A DNA stretch of 64,000 bases, from positions 46,331,039 through 46,395,038 of the forward strand of contig OY997590.1 in assembly GCA_963921825.1 (NCBI GenBank). The letters run 5' to 3'. The stretch is from Erodium maritimum (lineage: Eukaryota; Streptophyta; Magnoliopsida; Geraniales; Geraniaceae). Within the stretch, counting starts at the first letter, position 1, and every line of letters begins with the position of its first letter. Under the pieces are notes generated by a model that made no database searches, was not told the origin of the DNA, and was given only the letters and a program-made list of their open reading frames with translations. The position numbers and the translations under genes were made by a program. Positions 43,016 through 53,944 of the stretch are shown in pieces.

Positions 43016-46000
43016 TGTCACGCCCCAATTTCAGTAAACCGAACTCGGGACGCGAACGTTTTAAAAACCATAAAACAATGAAACCTGTTTTGGATAAACA
43101 CTTTAAAATCTCCATTTAATTAATCAAAATAATATTTACAACTTAAAAACACGTCCTAACACGTGGACAAAAGTGCAAGGTATCCGTCACTAGACTCAAA
43201 ACACTGAACCCGGACTCCGCTCCTAGCTCCACAAGCTTCGAGAGCTCCCCTAGTCCATCCTGTGATCAGTACCTGTAGGAAAAGCAGCTAGGGGTGAGCG
43301 TTCGCTCACCACCACAGATAACAAACTGACTACGGCATAATTAGCAGACAATGCCGGTAACACCAACAACAAACTCAACTCCGGGGATCACTGTCCCCAA
43401 CTCAAGTACTCCGACTGACAAACACCCACGGTGACCTTCCTCGAACGACTCAACACTCAAGCATGTAAGTAGACCGACACAACGATCACGACCTCTTCCA
43501 AGGACTCAAAAGAAACTACGCAACACCAAACAAGATCACAAAGGATCGCACACCAAACAAGATCACAAAGGATCGCACACCAAACCAGCTGCTCAGTAAC
43601 CAATTCTGTATCTCGCCCTTTCCGATCCCAGTCGGTCCAGGCAAACGACTTGTCTTACAACTTCTCTGTCCTTCGCTCTTTCCAACACAAAGTCGGTCCA
43701 GGCAGTCGACCTGTCTTACAACTTCTCCGTCCCTCGCTCTTTCCAACACAAAGTCGGTCCAGGCAGTCGACCTGTCTTACAACTTCTCTGTCCCTCGCTC
43801 TTTCCGATCCCAGTCGGTCCAGGCAGTCACCTTTCTCAGTAACCTCTCACACTCAGGTAACCACAATCACAATCACAAGCAAGTTCAACAAACAGCAACA
43901 ACACAGGTTCAGCACTCCACAGGCACTCATGGCCACCCAAGACACCAACCACAAAACACGGACTCAACAGCCCCACGGGCACTCACGGCCTCCCAAGACA
44001 CGCCAACGATAAAGACACAGGTTCAACAACCCCACAGGAACTCACGGCCTCCCAAGACACACCAACGATAAAGACACGGGTTCAACAACCCCACAGACAC
44101 TCACGGCCTCCGAAGGCACACCAACAGTAAGGACACAGGTTCAACAACCCCACGGGCACACACGGCCTCCCCAGACACCAACAGTCAAACACAGGCCCTC
44201 ATGGCCACCCAAGACTCAACAGTCAAACACGGGCTCTCATGGCCACCCAAGACTCAACAGTCAAACACGGGCTCTCATGGCCACCCAAGACTCGACAGTC
44301 AAACACGGGCTCTCATGGCCACCCAAGACACACAAATAGTAACTCAAGGGCTCAACAACCCCACGGCACTCACGGACACTCAAACAACCAACAGTAAAGA
44401 CACGGGTTCACAACCCCACGAGCACACATGGCCACCCAAAACACCAAAGGTAAAGACACGGGTTCGACGACCCCATGGGCACTCGTGGCCACCCAAAACT
44501 CAACAATAATACACGCTCGCAACTTACCGAGACTCTAACTCGTAAGCCAGCCAAAGAATGCTTGCAACCTCCCCCGAGACTCTAACTCGGTCAGGCCAGC
44601 CAAAGACACCAACCTTAGTACACGGGCTCTCATGGCCACCCAAACACAAATAATAACACGGGCTCTCATGGCCACCCAAGACGCAACAATAATAGCACGG
44701 GTTGTCAAGGCCACCCAAACACAAATAATAACACGGGCTCTCATGGCCACCCAAGACGCAACAATAATAGCACGGGCTCTCAAGGCCACCCAAGACACCA
44801 AATAAACAATCAACCTCCGGCTTAACCAAAGCCTCTAACAGTCCTACTATCAACAGTTTCTCAATCAACCTCCGGGCATGGTCATATGCCTCCAGTACTC
44901 CTAATAACGCTAAGTTCTCTGCTCCTACGACACTACTAAGTGTCACATGCTTTTCCAACAATTGCTACGATCCCGTATCATGCATTTCTAATATTCAATA
45001 ACCTACTCAACCCACGACACCCCGGTGTCACATGCAATTCTACTGTTAACTTTCCCTAGTCAGGGCCGATATCCGGCTACTTTTCCCTACCTCGTGCGTG
45101 TTCTCCCAAAAGCCAAACGACGAGCTCCGGTAATGATCTCCGTCACTCACCCAGCTTTCCCTTGCCTCGGTCCGTGGCACGATCTAAAAGAACACAAATT
45201 CAAGGCACTTAACAACCCGCAGTAATAAACTGAAAATCATTAAACTCGATGCCCAAACTTGACCCCGACAATGTCGATCACTCCCAAACTTCCCAATTAC
45301 TCGACATTGTCGATAAGGGACCCGTCAAGGCCCGATTCGCCCGACATGGTGAATCTGCCCGGGTTTTATAAATTGCCTTCCGGGGCTCCAAAAGCCCCCG
45401 TTTTCGTTCATACGATCTTAGAATAGTTCAAGGAACCCAACGCACTTGACGGAATCGAATTCCGACTTCTAAGTCAATTAATTAACGTTTAAAGTTTCCA
45501 AAACCCGTTAATTACAACTTTTCCAATTTAATTCCAAATTTCGATTCGATTAAGGATAAAAGGTCCGGGGGACGTTTTAAACCACCCGAACGATAAAACC
45601 CGAGCACCCGAGCGTGTGGGCCCCACCCGACCCACTTGGCCGTGGGCCCTAGGGCTCAAATGACGCTCGGCCACCATGGTGGTGGCCGGCCCTAGCTCCG
45701 GCCAGCCACCTCCTGTGGTGGCCGAGGCTTCTCCCGAGCCCCCGGTCGCCGGAAAACGTCCAATCAAACCTCCAACATCTCTAAAACATCTCCTACAATT
45801 ACATCAACACCAAAACCACCTTAAACTAATAGTTTTACAAAAACCTAACTTCCAAAATTAATTAAAACGGGAATCGGTTCGGTGCTTACCCAAGAGGAGA
45901 ACGAGGGGAACGAGATTGCTCCTTGCCTTGAGACGATCCAAAGGTTCGATAAACTCCAAACCCTAGCTTTCCCTCTCTTCTCTCTTCTTCTTCTTCTCCT

Positions 46001-46571
46001 TCTCTCTCTAAACACTCTCTTCCTTTCTATTTCAAACAACTAACTTATTTTCTATTTTTTTTTCTCCTTTAACCCTATATGGCCGGCCACACCATGTCCA
46101 CACATAGTTTCCCCCGAAAACTAACACCACCACATAATGGACAAGTGTCAAGGTGGGTCCCACACCTTTTGGAAAATATCTACTTGATATTTTCCAATCA
46201 GATTCGCGAAAAACGGACGTTTCGGGCCCCGAACGGGCACTTTTCCCAAGAAATTACGAAACTTGACGGGCTACAAGGAAACGGCTCAACTAAGACCGCT
46301 GCGACGACGGCTAAGCTTTTTGGATCCAAAACGGTCCTCGAATGGACCAAAACGTCGCTCGGCTGACTTTTCCAACGAAAAGTCAACATTTCCCAAATTG
46401 ATCAGAAAGTTGCATGAGTCCCCCGGAACTCACTTTGGTCAATAACGGGGTCAAATTAAGTCCGGTATGACAGTCAGGGTCATTTTAGGTTCACTTAACT
46501 ATCAGTCTTAAAAAAATTTAAATTTTCCTGTTTTTCGCAGGTTTGACTGGCCACCGGGAGTGGTTATTACA
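43016..46571 (-). repeat. GYP-4 3' LTR
   Basis: 3556 bp, the fullest LTR of this family in the window. Holds a 60-bp tandem array (about 43640-43830), the 57-58-bp array (about 43900-44500), the GGCATATGACC segment and a U3 region with TTCGGGCCCCGAACGGGCAC shared with the solo LTR. Hairpin TGAGC-loop-GCTCA at 43295-43308 (reads the same on either strand apart from the loop). Confidence 0.92.
43640..43830. repeat. 60-bp tandem repeat in GYP-4 3' LTR
   Basis: About three copies of a unit with TTCCAACACAAAGTCGGTCC and AGGCAGTCGACCTGTCTTAC. The 5' LTR has four or more copies at about 50280-50545. GYP-2 LTRs have a single related sequence (near 27505), so the array expanded in the GYP-4 lineage. 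Confidence 0.88.
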
Positions 46572-46572
46572 A

Positions 46573-46585
46573 TCTACCCCCCTTA
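46573..46585 (-). other. GYP-4 polypurine tract
   Basis: On the minus strand AAGGGGGGTAGAT, immediately upstream of the 3' LTR. Confidence 0.9.
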
Positions 46586-46645
46586 AAGGAATTTCGTCCG
46601 CGAAATTAGAATAACGCTTATAAAAAGGTACAATAAACACGTACC

Positions 46646-48116
46646 CTAATAGGTCTCGCGGTAGGTAGGGGATCCTGGGGTCCGGGAGTCGGTAACTGCG
46701 TACACTCTTCCCCCTAACGCCTGTTGCCTCTGACTCGGCGCACTAACTGCAGGATAACCATAGCTCCGCTGCGGTCTCGGAACTGGCCCGCTCGTCGACG
46801 GCTGCGAAAACCTCGACTGTTGACTCTGACGAGGGCGATCTCTGGGTGATTGTACTGTACGCGACTGCTGTGGTCGTCGCACTGTCGTTGCCCCCAACGG
46901 CTCGTAGCACTGGCCGATAGTGTGCCCAACGCGGCCGCATCGGAAACAGCCGGTCTCATCGGCTCTCGACTCCGTGCCCTAACCTGTAAGGCTGGTCGCC
47001 GGCTGCGTTGTGGGCCCTCCTTCCATCGGACACTCGCGACGGAAGTGGCCTCGCTGGCCGCAGGTATAACACTTCGGCGCCCTCTCTGACGTGACTGGCC
47101 CAACTGATGCCACTGACCCCAGCTGTCTCGCTCCACCCTGATGAGTCGGTGGTCGGAAGAACCCCGTGGTCCTCTGCCTCCGCAAGTCTCGTGGGTCGGA
47201 CGGCCCGGTAAAGCTGGTCGGCCGCTGTCGAACCTCGCGGGTCCTGGCCGCATCCCGGATCCCCTTCTCCACCGTCGCTGCGGTGTCCACAAGATCTGTG
47301 TACTTCCGCAGTCTCAAGGCGAGAACCTGGTTCCAAATCCCCAGCCTCAGTACTCCCTGGAACCGTAGGCAACGGTTCTGCTCGGTCATCACCATCTCCG
47401 ACGTTAATCTGGCCAAGGCCGTGAATCTGGCCTCGTACTTTGCTACCGTCATCCCCTCCTGCTCTAGATCCAGAAACTGCCGATGTCGCTCCAACCGAGC
47501 CGACTCGGGAAAGTACGGTTCCAGAAAGACCGTCTGGAAGATGCTGTAGTCATAACCGACCATGTCCTTCACACGCCCCCACCAGTGGTAGGCGCTGTCT
47601 CTCAGCTCATGGGCCGCGAAGGACACTCTGCGACGGCCATCATCGATACCTGATGTATCCAGGTCTCGGGTGACCTGCTCTAGCCACCTCTCGGCTCGGT
47701 CGGGGTTTGGCTCCCCGACAAAAGTAGGTATCCCGAGCTTCAGGAAGTCTAGTAGTGCTCGGGATGTGTGATCCTCTGTCTGACCGGGCCTCACTGGGAC
47801 CGAGGCTGCCTCTGGGGCTGGTGAAGCCGACTCTCGGTTGGCAATGACCGCCACTAAACTCTGGACTGTCCTGGTCAGCTCATCCAGGGCAGTCATGACG
47901 GGTGGGTCTGCGACCGGCGGGACGCTGGGCGTGCCCGTAGAAGGTCCCGCATCGCTCCTCCTGATCCTCAACGACAGGAGTACCCTGCGCCTCGGCATAC
48001 TCGGCGGGCTCAACGAGGGGCACCCGTCCTGGTGTCCCCGCTGACCGTCCCCGCCTGCCTCGCGAGGGCGCTCGTCCCCGTGCCACTGCTGCTCTTCCTC
48101 GTCTGCCACGAGCCAT
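46646..48116 (-). pseudogene. GYP-4 gag, near-intact
   Basis: The reading frame starts at ATG 48116-48114 (M-A-R-G-R-R-G-R-A-A-V), aligned with GYP-2 gag. A one-base insertion near 47963 shifts the frame. From there 48000-46982 is open through R-S-D-A-G-P-S, the capsid (F-V-G-E-P-N-P-D, A-Y-H-W-W-G-R, Y-F-P-E-S-A-R-L-E-R) and the first CCHC knuckle C-Y-T-C-G-Q-R-G-H-F-R-R-E-C. A TAG at 46981-46979 stands where GYP-2 has CAG. Beyond it the same frame gives a second knuckle C-F-R-C-G-R-V-G-H-T-I-G-Q-C and continues to a stop at 46648-46646 after V-Y-A-V-T-D-S-R. Gag forms the virus-like particle. With two lesions this copy is inactive, but it is the best-preserved gag here. Confidence 0.9.
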
Positions 48117-48789
48117 CAACAGGTATCCTGTGCACGGATACACGCAAACGTTCAGTTTGCGAACTCAAATAAAGACAATCAGCTCGAACACACTAACGTT
48201 CACACGGTCTACGTCTACCCCAACGTACTTGTTACTAAACGCCACACCGTTCACGCTAATCATACTTTAATTATACTAACACGTAGGCGGAACCCCAAAT
48301 TTAACCACACAAACGTACAACAAGCCCTCGTCCAGTCCTTTATGCACTTACTTATAACTTTCCGCAACCAAACCAGTGTTCGCTACTCGTCCCTTGCGGG
48401 AAAGTAGTAAAGGGGATGAGCGTGATGCTCACCTCCACGGACACCCATTCGATTATGGCATACTAGTAACGCACCAAAGACTTACCACTCTAGTTAGGGC
48501 AAACCACCATCACAAAACTGAAGCCAAACGTCACACTGCTCACGCTATTAATGCCTTAATTATAATAGCACGTAAGCGAAAAACTCAACAACAACCCAAC
48601 CGTGCACCAGGCCTACGACCTCTACAACCCACAACCGCGAACCCAACCACGTAAAACCAACGCTCAAACCGCACGAACGTGAACCGAGTCACACAACCGC
48701 GAACCTAAACGCACAAAGAAACAAAACAACCAAAGAAAAAACGAAGACGGCTCACTGGACCAGGCCGGTACACGACCCCTGCCGTGCCA

Positions 48790-48960
48790 CTCTACGTGCC
48801 GGGAACCACGCCTTGCCGGACCCCATACCGGGCCGGCGTCCAAGTCTTGCCGGACCCCTTGCCGGGCCGGCGTCCAGTACCTGCCGGACCCCTTACCGGG
48901 CCGGCAACCAATACCTGCCGGGCCCCTTACCGGGCCGGCAACCAAATCGCCCCAACCCAC
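48790..48960. repeat. GC-rich 34-bp tandem repeat in GYP-4 leader
   Basis: Four or so copies of a 34-35-bp unit containing CCGGACCCCTTACCGGGCC and GGCAACCAATACC. Each unit is internally self-complementary (GGCCGG/CCGGCC type). I do not see it in the GYP-2 leader. Confidence 0.8.
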
Positions 48961-49395
48961 CTATCGGGCCAAACCAGTGACCCCGATAATGTAGCGGTAA
49001 TGATTTCACGCTACTTACACTCGCTACGTCTACCCTAGGGTACTCGTAATTTTTCCGGCTAATAGCGACCCGTACACTAGTACGTCGCAGACAACGACCA
49101 CCAAACACATAACACAGTTACGGCAACTCCAGACCGACCTCAAACACAAGCCAACACGGCCGAGTAACAACAGTACACGCCCACCGGGCCAACCAACACC
49201 GAACTACGCCCACCAGGCCAAACACAATCAAACACACACGCCCACGACATCAAACAAAATCAAAACACGCCCACCTGGCCAACCAACTTACACACACGCC
49301 CACAGGGCCAATAAAAATCAAATATGCCCGCCGGGCCTACCAATTTTAAAACTTTCTCCATTTCATTTTTAAAACCTCATACTTGACATCACGCA

Positions 49396-49480
49396 GTTAC
49401 AACCCGGTCCAGGCGTCCCCGAACTACGTTGTACCGACTTGATATCAGCACTGCCACGTTCGACTACAGGAGCGCTCCTG
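49396..49480 (-). promoter_or_regulatory. Conserved leader element (GYP-4 copy)
   Basis: The minus strand carries CTGTAGTCGAACGTGG, TCAAGT, GGTACAAC, TTCGGGGACGCCTGGACC and GTTGTAAC, matching GYP-1 and GYP-2 in order and spacing. The stem is GTACAAC (minus strand of 49428-49434) against GTTGTAAC (minus strand of 49396-49403). Confidence 0.6.
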
Positions 49481-49651
49481 TGTCGACCCGCGACAGCTTA
49501 AAAACGTTTCACGCAGCAACAACAATCAGCAAGCCAGCAAGAAAACACTGCACGTACACACGAACCCAACCAGGACTCATAACACTACGGGTCTACACTG
49601 ACTCGACCCTCCCCACCTAATTCACGGACAGTCCGAGGTGTGAAACCTCGA

Positions 49652-49663
49652 GCTCTGATACCA
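49652..49663 (-). other. GYP-4 primer-binding site (tRNA-Met)
   Basis: Minus strand TGGTATCAGAGC, three bases downstream of the 5' LTR. Confidence 0.9.
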
Positions 49664-49666
49664 AGC

Positions 49667-51734
49667 TGTCACGCCCCAATTTCAGTAAACCGAACTCGGG
49701 ACGCGAACGTTTTAAAAACCATAAAACAATGAAACCTGTTTTCGATAAACACTTTAAAATCTCAATTTAATTAATCAAAATAATATTTACAACTTAAAAA
49801 CACGTCCCAACACGTGGACAAAAGTGCAAGGTATCCGTCACTAGACTCAAAAGACTGAACCCGGACTCCGCTCCTAGCTCCACAATCTTCGAGAGCTCCC
49901 CTAGTCCGTCCTGTGATCAGTTCCAGTAGGAAAAGCAGCTAGGGGTGAGCGTTCGCTCACCACCACAAATAACAGACTGACTACGGCATAATTAGCAGAC
50001 AATGCCGGTAACACCAACAACAAACTCAACTCTGGGGATCACTGTCCCCAACTCAAGTACTCCGACTAACAAACACCCACGGTGACCTTCCTCGAACGAC
50101 TCAACACTCAAGCATGTAAGTAGACCGACACAACGATCACGACCTCTTCCAAGGACTCAAAAGCAACTACGCAACACCAAACAAGATCACAAAGGATCGC
50201 ACACCAAACAAGATCTCAAAGGATCGCAAACCAGCTGCTCAGTAACCAATCCTGTTTCTCGCCCTTTCCGATCCTTGTCGGTCCAGGCGGTCGACCTGTC
50301 TTACAACTTCTCTGTCCTTCGCTCTTTCCAACACAAAGTCGGTCCAGGCAGTCGACCTGTCTTACAACTTCTCTGTCCCTCGCTCTTTCCAACACAAAGT
50401 CGGTCCAGGCAGTCGACCTGTCTTACAACTTCTCTGTCCCTCGCTCTTTCCAACACAAAGTCGGTCCAGGCAGTCGACCTGTCTTACAACTTCTCTGTCC
50501 CTTGCTCTTTCCGATCCCAGTCGGTCCAGGCAGTCGACCTGTCTTAGTAACCTCTCTCACTCAGGTAACCACAATCACAATCACAAGCAAGTTCAACAAA
50601 CAGCAACAACACATGTTCAGCACTCCACAGGCACTCATGGCCACCCAAGACACCAACCACAAAACACGGACTCAACAGCCCCACGGGCACTCACGGCCTC
50701 GCAAGACACGCCAACGATAAAGACACGGGTTCAAAAACCCCACAGGCACTCACGGCCTCCCAAGGCACACCAACAGTAAGGACACAGGTTCAACAACCCC
50801 ACGGGCACACACGGCCTCCCCAGACACCAACAGTCAAACACGGGCCCTCATGGCCACCCAAGACTCAACAGTCAAACACGGGCTCTCATGGCCACCCAAG
50901 ACTCAACATTCAAACACGGGCTCTCATGGCCACCCAAGACTCGACAGTCAAACACGGGCTCTCATGGCCACCCAAGACACACCAACAGTAACTCACGGTT
51001 TCAACAACCCCACGGCACTTACGGCCACTCAAACAACCAACAGTAAAGACACGGGTTCACAACCCCACGGGCACGCATGGCCACCCAAAACACCAAAGGT
51101 AAAGACACGGGTTCGACGACCCCACAGGCACTCGTGGCCACCCAAAACTCAACAATAATACACGCTCGCAACTTACCGAGACTCTAACTCGTAAGCCAGC
51201 CAAAGAATGCTTGCAACCTCCCCCGAGACTCTAACTCGGTCAGGCCAGCCAAAGACACCAACCTTAGTACACGGGGTCTCATGGCCACCCAAACACAAAT
51301 AATAACACGGGCTCTCATGGCCACCCAAGACGCAACAATAATAGCACGGGCTCTCAAGGCCACCCAAACACAAGTAATAACACGGGCTCTCATGGCCACC
51401 CAAGACGCAACAATAATAGCACGGGCTCTCAAGGCCACCCAAACACAAATTAAGTCCTCGACGACGACGGCTAAGCTTTTTGGATCCAAAACGGTCCTCG
51501 AATGGACCAAAACGTCGCTCGGTTGACTTTTCCAGCGAAAAGTCAACATTTCCCAAATTGATCAGAAAGTTGCCCTGAGTCCCCCGGAACTCACTTTGCT
51601 CAATAACGGGGTCAAATTAAGTCCGGTATGACACTCGCGGTCATTTTAGGTTCACTTAACTGTCAGTCTTAAATTTTTTTAAATTTTCCTGTTTTCGCAG
51701 GTTTGTCTGGTGTTGACCGGGAGTGGTTATTACA
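49667..51734 (-). repeat. GYP-4 5' LTR, internally deleted
   Basis: 2068 bp. Compared with the 3' LTR it lacks about 1.5 kb (44780-46290 of the other copy). The junction near 51450 joins the GGCCACCCAAACACAAAT repeat to the GACGACGGCTAAGC segment. The deleted part includes the C/T-rich stretch that probably contains the promoter and transcription start, so this LTR may be transcriptionally crippled. Hairpin at 49946-49959. Confidence 0.9.
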
Positions 51735-51739
51735 GGATC

Positions 51740-53914
51740 CATGTAATTCCGAGTTAACCGACAAACAAAAATTAAACGAGAGATTACCTCTTCCAATTTT
51801 TCATCTCGGTTCGAGACAAGGACCAATTTGCACATCGTATATCTCAACAATGAACCGTTGAAATGAAAATCCCTTCGGTCAGATTGAAGACCAATATGTT
51901 TAGAACGTTCACTCAAACAATCAGCAAGATCGGATCTTGGATGCACCTTCGATCGAGCTTTTTACATTGACTGGTCATACAGATTTTGGGCTGAAAAATC
52001 TGCCCAGATTTTTCTTCTCTTCTTGCAAACAAACAACACCCGAAACAAATCGATTTGGCTTGAGTCTCCAAGACGCCTACGTATCCTCTTGGACGAATCA
52101 AAGCCACGTAGTTCGTAAGCAATCCTTCCCAAAATCGTTTGTGTGCTAGCACAATATGAATAACACTTCTTCCTCTCTCTATTCTCTCTACTCGTTTTTC
52201 TCCCTACACTTTAAGAACCATTCTCAACACAACCTTGAGAAAAATATGATTTTTCAGCTCTCTCTTGCATGCTTACTTAACCCAACATAACCAGACTTAT
52301 TTTATTTGGAAAAACCCAATTCTTGGACATCCAATTTGGACAAGTGTCTCACTTGGATTTTGCATGCTTACTATTTCTATACATGACTCAACTAAGTCAT
52401 TTCAAGCAAGCACTACTCTTGGACTTTCTTTTATGACAAGTGTCTCATTTTAGGAGTAGTGGTCATGCAAAAATACCCTCTTTGAATTTCAAAAATTTAA
52501 GAGTCATTTTTTCATTTTAATTGCCCAACATAATCTTTATTATATTGGCAATTCGAAAAACGAGTTTAATAAATAAATAAATATTATATCAAATATAATA
52601 TATTATTTTATACACTTAATGGACTTCCAAAGTCCAATACGATTGTGGGCTTATTGTAAGGTGTGACCCCGTAGGCTCATACGACGTTCAACAGTGGGCC
52701 CGAAATCCTCGATTCGTCCACATGTCATAGTTGTCTTCTAGCAAAGCAATATGACTACCCAAAAGAGTATGATGATCGTCAATTCGACTTAACCTTTACA
52801 CGCTAATATGCTAACCCTTCTGTCAACGATATCTCGATCGAATAAGGCGTAGGGTCGTCATCCTTATTTTATTCGATCGATGTTTCTTGATCTTAAGTAG
52901 ACTGCCAGTGATTAGTCTTTACCAATTCGCATGGCCATGCTTTTCCGCAGTCCCACTTATCAAGGGGCCCAAACGATATCTCTCATATTTGTATGAGTGA
53001 CATATCCCTTATCATTCAACCATATCTCTCACATAGACACTTATGCACCCAATCGCAGCCTTTATAATTGCCCGGTTAAAAACAGCATTTAATTGTGCCA
53101 AAGCACACAACCACTTATGTAGAAATCATGATGACTATAAGGTCAAAGGACTTAAGCCATATTACGGTACTGAGAAATGCTCATGACAGTTCCTATGTAG
53201 TATTCTCATAGTGAGTCATCCAATGTCATTTCCTTAAGGAAAAACTCCCGGTACTAACTATCCCCGACTTGTACATCTCAAGAACTTGCTGCTGACTTAT
53301 TTGTCGATCAAAAACACACTCCTAACTTAAGGTATTTACACAAACTAACATTTTCCGTTAGAGATGACGGAGAAAGTTAGGAAAAACTCCAAGAACTAAC
53401 TGTAATATGACTATTGAAATCAAAAACTAACCGTATACTTGTTAGTTTTTGCAGCTTTTCCTAACGTTTTTTGTCATCTCTAACGAAAAATGTTAGTTTG
53501 TAACGGAAAAAGTTACTTTTTAGCAAATACCTAAGTCAACCGTGAGTTTCTGATCGACAAAAACATCAGCAGCAAGTCCTTGAGCGGTACAAGTCGACAA
53601 TAATTAGTTCCTGGTTTTATCCCTTTCCTTAAATGACATATATGATTTGACTTCATATCCAATATGTATGATCAGTAAAACGTGATCATCAGCCAACATT
53701 ATACTAGTCTTAGTATATCAGTAAGACCAGGGATCAAGTGAATAATACTCTATTACTTCTAAGAGTTTTACTATCAGGTCCTCAACCCGGTGATCTTAAG
53801 AAAGAGTACTATTCACACTATTAACATTTCGCAAATGATAATAGTAGTGTCGATGTATTAATAAATGATAATGTCTACCATGATCACGATTGTCCTAGGG
53901 CACAAAAACCAGCA
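51740..53914 (-). repeat. COP-2 LTR, copia, split by GYP-4 and a MITE
   Basis: Related to the 13974 and 40073 LTR family over GGCTTGAGTCTCCAAGACGC and AAAGCCACGTAGTTC (about 52055-52115) but otherwise different. The right side ends CTAGGGCACAAAAACCAGCA at 53914, equivalent to the TG start of the LTR on the minus strand. The left side continues into the 11 bases before GYP-4 (43005-43015). The terminal TG side is missing, having been cut off by GYP-3 at 43004. No copia internal region is attached. Confidence 0.7.
53238..53623. mobile_element. MITE-2, Mutator-type, in COP-2 LTR
   Basis: 386 bp foldback with long imperfect inverted repeats, GGAAAAACTCCCGGTACTAA at the left and TTAGTTCCTGGTTTTATCCC at the right. 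Inner complementarity includes AACTTGCTGCTGA against TCAGCAGCAAGT and TAGAGATGACGG against a near match. Perfect 9-bp duplication TTTCCTTAA (53229-53237, 53624-53632). The size is close to MITE-1 but the termini differ, so it is a separate family. Confidence 0.88.
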
Positions 53915-53944
53915 CATACACCCCGAGATTTTCAAGCCTCAGGC

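Larger units (their letters stand above)
48117..49651 (-). other. GYP-4 leader region
   Basis: Non-coding leader between primer site and gag. From high to low coordinate it contains the conserved hairpin element, the palindromic tandem array (about 49345-49150), a GC-rich tandem array (about 48960-48790) and a region collinear with the GYP-2 leader. No domain is visible in its open frames. Confidence 0.75.
43016..51734 (-). mobile_element. GYP-4, gag-only (TR-GAG-like) gypsy element
   Basis: Complete minus-strand element with TGTAATAACC...GTGACA ends and a perfect GGATC duplication at 43011-43015 and 51735-51739. The internal region, about 3.1 kb, holds primer site, leader and gag only. The polypurine tract follows about 60 bp after the gag stop, and no protease, RT, RNase H or integrase sequence is present. 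This matches the described class of terminal-repeat retrotransposons with gag domain (TR-GAG). It is inserted in copia LTR sequence (COP-2). The LTRs differ in length, 3556 bp against 2068 bp. Confidence 0.93.

Noticed and set aside
44201..44509. Repetitive protein with H-G-H-P-R motifs
   Set aside because: Translation of the 57-58-bp LTR arrays of GYP-4; the same arrays are non-coding in all other LTRs.
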